From Cocleimonas sp. (GTDB lineage Bacteria; Pseudomonadota; Gammaproteobacteria; Thiotrichales; Thiotrichaceae): a stretch of 5,748 nucleotides of DNA. The position numbers and the translations under genes are program-made. Shown here piece after piece: positions 5,511 through 5,748 of this stretch. Under the pieces are notes generated by a model. It was not told the DNA's origin, ran no database searches, and was given only the letters and a program-made list of their open reading frames with translations. Location of the stretch: contig JAGLDQ010000267.1 in the NCBI GenBank assembly GCA_023145535.1, forward strand, positions 1 through 5,748, read 5' to 3'. Within the stretch, counting starts at the first letter, position 1. The number at the start of each line of letters is the position of its first letter.

Positions 5511-5748
5511 TTAGCACCTTGTTTGATTTTTTTATAATTACCAAATATTTCTTTTAAATTACGTTTCATGTAGTGGCGTAAGCCATTAATCGTGACGAGG
5601 TAAAGTCGCCCCTCTGGTTTGAGACGATCACGCGCATCGTGTAGCATCAGTGACATCATTTCCTTGCCCACTTTAGCAGGCACATTGGAAGCAATGAGAT
5701 CAAAGCGCAACGTAGGGTCTATATGCTGAAAGCCATTACTTAACATGG
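5483..5748 (-). CDS. Class I SAM-dependent methyltransferase, small-domain type, C-terminal part (partial)
   Basis: Only about the last 88 residues are in the window; the gene runs off the right edge, so the ATG at 5746 is not necessarily the start. Visible are motif IV, FDLIASNVPAKVGKE (15-29), where SN-x-P-A stands in place of the NPPF/H of RsmC-like enzymes, then the helix MMSLMLHDARDRLKPEGRLY with the strand LYLVTI, and the final beta-hairpin region (YTIHLAII) of a Rossmann methyltransferase fold. The RLKPEGRLYLV block is typical of the methyltransferase small-domain group, which includes rRNA guanine-N2 enzymes. The SAM-binding motif I lies outside, so the substrate (rRNA, protein or small molecule) cannot be assigned. 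The gene ends with TAG inside the inverted repeats described at 5448-5510 and precedes the kinase-like gene by 50 bases on the same strand. Confidence 0.85.
   Translation of the reverse strand, partial: MLSNGFQHIDPTLRFDLIASNVPAKVGKEMMSLMLHDARDRLKPEGRLYLVTINGLRHYMKRNLKEIFGNYKKIKQGAKYTIHLAII

Overview
The window most resembles a chromosomal segment of a gammaproteobacterium of moderate-to-low GC. The best taxonomic clue is the partial PepP at the left edge, whose metal-site blocks are close to those I remember from Escherichia coli PepP. Genus cannot be read from the sequence. No rRNA, tRNA, CRISPR array, insertion sequence or phage gene is visible. The longest gene-free stretch is 131 bases (1860-1990, counting from the preferred start of the gene below it).

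Layout: bases 1-690 (+ strand) hold the C-terminal catalytic half of Xaa-Pro aminopeptidase P, carrying an unusual Lys/Glu-rich insertion. Every other gene lies on the - strand and converges on it. In order of transcription these are the end of a small-domain class I methyltransferase (5748-5483, cut by the window edge), a small protein with a protein-kinase-like catalytic loop (5432-4842), a YfcE/MJ0936-type metallophosphoesterase (4835-4317), and a five-gene membrane cassette (4231-739).

The cassette is the most interesting part. It starts with a MotA/TolQ/ExbB-type proton-channel subunit (4231-3257). Two ExbD-like single-span proteins follow, of 213 and 212 residues and joined by short overlaps. 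They share a periplasmic C-terminal motif, but only the second carries acidic residues at the head of its membrane helix. Last come two single-span proteins with long extracytoplasmic coiled coils, which share a C-terminal KPIK[QR]F motif. The inferred picture is a proton-driven stator-like complex with a heteromeric ExbD pair and two coiled-coil partners. There is no TonB, TolA, TolB, Pal, OmpA-like domain or flagellar gene in view, so it is not an ordinary Ton, Tol or Mot locus, and it lacks the helicase/nuclease partners of Zorya-type defence. Its function cannot be named from this window.

Non-coding structure: a striking imperfect inverted repeat (24-base arms, 5457-5510) straddles the stop codon of the methyltransferase and competes with a second hairpin (5448-5485). 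Weaker hairpins follow the phosphoesterase stop (4270-4316). A perfect TATAAT and a spaced inverted repeat lie in the gap before the coiled-coil pair (1895-1979). No convincing intrinsic terminator was found anywhere.
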